A stretch of 16,650 nucleotides of DNA from Chrysochromulina tobinii (lineage: Eukaryota > Haptophyta > Prymnesiales > Chrysochromulinaceae), in assembly GCA_001275005.1 (NCBI GenBank), contig JWZX01001530.1, positions 1-16,650 of the forward strand, written 5' to 3'. The notes under the pieces are model-generated. The model saw only the letters and a program-made list of their open reading frames with translations, ran no database searches and was not told the origin of the DNA. Below are positions 13,660-16,650 of this stretch, in pieces; position 1 is the first letter of the stretch, and the number at the start of each line of letters is the position of its first letter. A program made the position numbers and the translations under genes.

Positions 13660-15141
13660 ATGGAGCCCCCAGGCGCTCTTCCGTCCACGTCGTCTTCTCC
13701 CCTGCCTTCTCCCAGGTCTTCTCTCGCCTCGGAGGAAGGCCTTCCAGCACCCGCGCCCTCGTGGCTGCCCGGGTGGCTCACTCCTGCGGCAGCACCCGCT
13801 GCCGCACGCGTTGCCAGCACACAGGTGGAGCCTTCTCCTGTCGTCGCTGCTGCTGGTGCACCAACACCTGCGCCGTCGTGGCTGCCCATGTGGCTCGCTC
13901 CTTCGGCAGCACCAGCTGCCGAACCTGCTGCCGCACCCGCTCCAGCGGCAACGCCTTCGGTTGTACCTACGCTCAGCATCGCCCCGGGTGGCGGACACCC
14001 TACATGTAGCTCTGCACGCTCCTCCCGGAGCGCACGCGGCGCGGCCTCGAGCAGCTTCCTCGCGCCGACGGCCTCGTCGCGCCGCGCGGCCGAAGCAGCC
14101 TGCGTGTCAGCGCGCTCGTCGCAGTCTCCGTTCCACTCGGCGCGTGGCGTTCCCGTGTCGCGGCCCATGGGCGAATTCATGACGCGCGCCGACTTCGTGC
14201 GCGTCAAGCGCATGGATGAGGCTGCGGAGCAGGCCAAGGAGGTGCGCAAGGCGAAGGAGCAGAACAAGGCCTTTTTGAGCCAGCAGAAGGAGCGCTTCCG
14301 TAAGCGTGGCGTGATTCTTCGTGAAGAGCGCTTCCAAACCGAGGAGAAAATCGCCGACGCAATCGAGGAGTGCCGGCAGCAGGCGCACGCCATCGGTGAC
14401 ACCTTCCGCAAGCGGCAGGAGAAACTGCGCGGCCAGCGCAGCGACTTCGAGCGCGAGTACGTGTCGCACGGCCGGGCGCTCACCGAAAAGTACTCGACAC
14501 GCGACAATCAAGAGCGAGTGCGCGACCTCAAGGCGGAGATCTGCGACGAAAAGACGCGCGTGGCGACCGAGATGAAGGCCCAGCTCAAGCGACTCAAAGA
14601 AGAGGTTGATGACACCATCAAGTCCGAAAACACCGACCGCTGTCGGCGCGTCTACCAGGACACGTGCCACGACGTGATTCGCTTCTCGAAGCATCAGATT
14701 GTCGCCAACCGCTGGGACCGGGCCGACTACGTGCGCGATACCGTCTCGGTGTGGAAGGCGGAGGCCAAGGCGCGCGAAGAGGAGTATGTAGAACGTGCGC
14801 GCCGAATCCGCAACGAGGAGAGCTTGTCCAAGGACGAGATCGAGCGCGCCGCCGCGATGCGGCATGAGGAGCGGCTGGCTATCGCGCGGCAACAGGCGGA
14901 GATGCGCAGGCAGATCAAGGCGGAGCGCGAGCTCGTGACGGAAAGCGTGCTCGAGCAAAACCGCATCGCGCATGACGCCATCGAGGAGAGCTTCCTGATT
15001 CCCGCCGCGCAAGTCGCCAAGGCCGTAACCGGCGGCGAGGAGACACTCAGAAAGCTCTCGCGCTTCTTCGACTTCCGGCGCATGGCATGGTCAACGGCGC
15101 CGGACTCGATGTCGCCGAGACGAATGCCCATCAGACTGTGA
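13660..15141 (+). CDS. Coiled-coil protein with Pro/Ala-rich N-terminus, function unknown
   Basis: 493 residues from ATG 13660, the first in-frame ATG after an upstream stop. Residues 1-155 are Pro/Ala/Ser-rich and disordered in appearance, with a 39-residue spaced duplication of APSWLP-x-WL (~33 and ~72). From ~160 to ~440 the sequence is highly charged and heptad-like, rich in Glu, Lys, Arg and Gln (for example AAEQAKEVRKAKEQNKAFLS and AIARQQAEMRRQIKAERELV), so a long coiled coil is predicted. One aromatic patch breaks it (VIRFSKHQIVANRWDRADYVRDTVSVW, ~320-346). The tail has FFDFRRMAWS. It could be a cytoskeletal, basal-body or flagellar component, but I do not recognise the family and no domain proves it. 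It has no signal peptide or membrane segment, and follows MAD2 divergently. Confidence 0.8.
   Translation: MEPPGALPSTSSSPLPSPRSSLASEEGLPAPAPSWLPGWLTPAAAPAAARVASTQVEPSPVVAAAGAPTPAPSWLPMWLAPSAAPAAEPAAAPAPAATPSVVPTLSIAPGGGHPTCSSARSSRSARGAASSSFLAPTASSRRAAEAACVSARSSQSPFHSARGVPVSRPMGEFMTRADFVRVKRMDEAAEQAKEVRKAKEQNKAFLSQQKERFRKRGVILREERFQTEEKIADAIEECRQQAHAIGDTFRKRQEKLRGQRSDFEREYVSHGRALTEKYSTRDNQERVRDLKAEICDEKTRVATEMKAQLKRLKEEVDDTIKSENTDRCRRVYQDTCHDVIRFSKHQIVANRWDRADYVRDTVSVWKAEAKAREEEYVERARRIRNEESLSKDEIERAAAMRHEERLAIARQQAEMRRQIKAERELVTESVLEQNRIAHDAIEESFLIPAAQVAKAVTGGEETLRKLSRFFDFRRMAWSTAPDSMSPRRMPIRL
13747..13925 (+). repeat. Diverged duplication encoding PAPSWLPxWLxPxAAPAA twice
   Basis: The segment beginning near 13747 recurs 117 bp (39 codons) later near 13864. 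Each copy encodes APSWLP, one variable residue, WL, a variable residue, P and an AAPAA stretch. The Trp-containing motif is the only conserved-looking element in an otherwise low-complexity N-terminus, so it may be a short binding motif present twice. Confidence 0.75.
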
Positions 15142-15326
15142 ATCGGCAGCTCCACCCGACAATAGTGTAGTAATAATTGACATTCGAAGACTCGAGATAT
15201 GCTCGAGACGGCATGATTAACGCAAAGGAACTCCTTTGGAGCGCGAGAAGAGGGTGTGAACGCCCGGCGGCGGCGCGTGAAAAGGCGGCCACGTCCCACG
15301 ACCATCGGACCGACCTCCTGCGACGC
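15142..15326 (+). promoter_or_regulatory. Intergenic / 5' region of the dapB-like gene
   Basis: 185 bp between the coiled-coil gene and the chosen DapB start. The first 35 bp after the stop are AT-rich (AATAGTGTAGTAATAATTG). An in-frame ATG at 15213 would add 38 residues and bury the hydrophobic signal-like segment, so I read this part as 5'UTR, with moderate confidence. Confidence 0.4.
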
Positions 15327-16337
15327 ATGGCGCTCCTGGGTCTCGCAGCCCTCGTGTCAGTCAGCGCGCTTCTCGCCTCCGCATCGACGGCTCCGCGACG
15401 AGCGACGCAGCCTGCAGCCCGCTCACCACGCAGCATCATGGATGAGTCCGCTGCAGGCTCGGTCGCGGTGATGATGAATGGGCTCCGTGGTGCGATGGGA
15501 CGCGAGATCGCCGCCGTGTGCCTCAAGCGACCGGGAGTGACGCTCGCCCCGTTCGCGCTAGAGAAGGAAGGTGGCGAGGTCGTCGTCGACGACGGCTGCG
15601 GCGGCCCTGCGGTGACCGTAAGGCTGTACGGGACGGAGGCGCGCGACGAGCTCGCAGAGCGCGTCAAGGCCGAGTACCCGCAGAGCGGGTCGCTTGTATG
15701 CATCGACTTCACGCACCCGTCGGCGGTGAATGGCAACGCGGAGTGGTACGCGGCGCACAAGCTGCCATTTGTCATGGGCACCACCGGCGGCGACCGTGAG
15801 GCCCTCATGAAGTGCACGAGGGCGTCGGGCACCTACGCGGTGATCGCGCCCAACATGGCCAAGCAGATCGTGGCGCTGCAGGCGGCGCTGGAGCAGATGG
15901 CGCGTGACTTCCCAGGCAGCTTCGACGGGTACTCGCTCTCAGTGGTCGAGTCGCACCAGACCTCCAAGGCCGACACATCGGGCACGGCCAAGGCGATCTC
16001 CGCCTCGCTCGCGCGCCTCAGTGGCGAGAGTGACTTCACTCCCGAGCGCATCGTGCGCGTACGTGAGCCGGCGGAGCAGCTGGCGGGTGGCGGCCCGTCG
16101 CACACGGGCGTGTCGCCCGTGCCCGAGGCCGCCCTCTCCGGCCATGCCTTCCACACATACTCCCTCGTGAGCGGCGACAAGGCGGTCGAATTCCAGTTTC
16201 GTCACAATGTGCTCGGTCGCTCAACGTACGCCGAGGGCACCGTGGACGCGGTCGTCTTCCTCGCGAGACAGATGGTCGCCAAGGCTGAGAAGCGCGTGTA
16301 CGACATGGTCGACGTGCTGAGGGCCGGCGCGATGTGA
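15327..16337 (+). CDS. dapB: 4-hydroxy-tetrahydrodipicolinate reductase, plant-type, probably plastid-targeted
   Basis: 336 residues from ATG 15327. It reduces 4-hydroxy-tetrahydrodipicolinate with NAD(P)H in the diaminopimelate route to lysine. N-terminus: MALLGLAALVSVSALLASAS is a good hydrophobic signal peptide, followed by an Arg/Ser/Ala-rich stretch (~20-40) like a transit peptide; that bipartite form fits a plastid within the secretory system. Mature part: VAVMMNGLRGAMGREI (nucleotide binding, ~46-61), CIDFTHPSAVNGNAEWY (~125-141), LPFVMGTTGGDRE (~146-158), YAVIAPNMAKQIV (~170-182), the substrate motif ESHQTSKADTSGTAKA (~208-223), LSGHAFHTYSL (~270-280), FRHNVLGRSTYAEGTVDA (~291-308) and YDMVDVLRAGAM at the end. 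ESHQ and DTSGTA, rather than the bacterial E-x-HH and D-x-PSGTA, together with the C-terminal block, place it in the plant/algal DapB type. Confidence 0.93.
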   Translation: MALLGLAALVSVSALLASASTAPRRATQPAARSPRSIMDESAAGSVAVMMNGLRGAMGREIAAVCLKRPGVTLAPFALEKEGGEVVVDDGCGGPAVTVRLYGTEARDELAERVKAEYPQSGSLVCIDFTHPSAVNGNAEWYAAHKLPFVMGTTGGDREALMKCTRASGTYAVIAPNMAKQIVALQAALEQMARDFPGSFDGYSLSVVESHQTSKADTSGTAKAISASLARLSGESDFTPERIVRVREPAEQLAGGGPSHTGVSPVPEAALSGHAFHTYSLVSGDKAVEFQFRHNVLGRSTYAEGTVDAVVFLARQMVAKAEKRVYDMVDVLRAGAM

Positions 16338-16650
16338 GTGTGCCCAGCTGTAGCCCAGCTGCCGAGCAGCCCGCCCGGCACAGCGGCATTGTGGGCGCCT
16401 CCTACCGGCGATGAGGCGCGCGCACGGTCACGCCCCTCTCCACGTCTCCAGTCTCACCTGCAGCGTCGATACACGTAACACGATGGGCGTCGATGTGGAA
16501 GCGTTGCAGGCACGATTCATAGAGATCAGTAGAATAGAGAGATCGGACGACCGCCGGGCGCGGCTAAGGGTGGGTATGGTGATTTTTGTTTTTGACACCC
16601 ATCATGCAAACAACATACTCACTGATTCTCCAGAGCATGGGGATCACCAT
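16338..16650. other. 3' flank of dapB-like gene to the window end, no gene seen
   Basis: 313 bp. GCCCAGCTG occurs twice at 11-bp spacing (16342-16350, 16353-16361). ATGGTGAT at 16576-16583 and ATCACCAT at 16643-16650 are an 8-bp inverted repeat cut by the window edge. On the minus strand a short frame begins with ATG at 16650 and stops after 28 codons; it is too short to support as a gene, though it could belong to a neighbour extending out of the window. Confidence 0.5.

Noticed and set aside
15190-15207. Two CTCGAG palindromes 5 bp apart as a regulatory hairpin
   Set aside because: Each is only a 6-bp palindrome; expected at this base composition and without further symmetry.

Overview
The window looks like nuclear DNA of a unicellular eukaryotic alga with a complex (secondary, red-type) plastid. 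A haptophyte is my best guess, made from style rather than from a database match. Reasons: the DNA is GC-rich and gene-dense, with about eight protein genes in 16.6 kb on both strands. It carries clearly eukaryotic genes (UTP14, MAD2, an F-box/ankyrin protein). Introns are few, short and of GT...AG type, and can be reconstructed only where they break conserved domains. A plant-type dihydrodipicolinate reductase carries a signal-peptide-like N-terminus, as expected for import into a plastid inside the secretory system. No rRNA, tRNA, CRISPR array, insertion sequence or prokaryotic operon was found.

Layout. (1) 2-832 (+): 3' part of a gene cut by the window edge, with a repeat-rich linker and a beta-rich C-terminal domain. 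(2) 927-3818 (+): a 963-residue multidomain protein with an isochorismatase/biuret-hydrolase-like cysteine hydrolase, a second copy of that fold lacking the catalytic Cys, two Cys-rich zinc-binding-type motifs and a complete AlkB-type 2OG-Fe(II) oxygenase. (3) 3935-4913 (+): a second, prolyl-hydroxylase-like 2OG-Fe(II) oxygenase that reads through only after removing two introns, both phase 0. (4) 5394-7419 (+): a two-exon protein with a Cys-rich N-terminal module and a beta-propeller glycosidase-like domain; its intron holds an 11-bp minisatellite. (5) 7668-8621 (-): F-box plus ankyrin protein, convergent with gene 4. (6) 8826-12257 (+): UTP14, a small-subunit processome protein, divergent from gene 5. 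(7) 12849-13475 (-): MAD2 spindle-checkpoint HORMA protein, convergent with UTP14. (8) 13660-15141 (+): unrecognised coiled-coil protein, divergent from MAD2. (9) 15327-16337 (+): plastid-type DapB for lysine synthesis.

The genes do not form one pathway; most are unrelated housekeeping or signalling genes packed tightly. The most notable parts are the hydrolase/pseudohydrolase/zinc-finger/AlkB fusion, the second 2OG oxygenase directly downstream of it, and a paired TTCACA motif placed at the same distances (about -44 and -24) from the ATG of two different genes.
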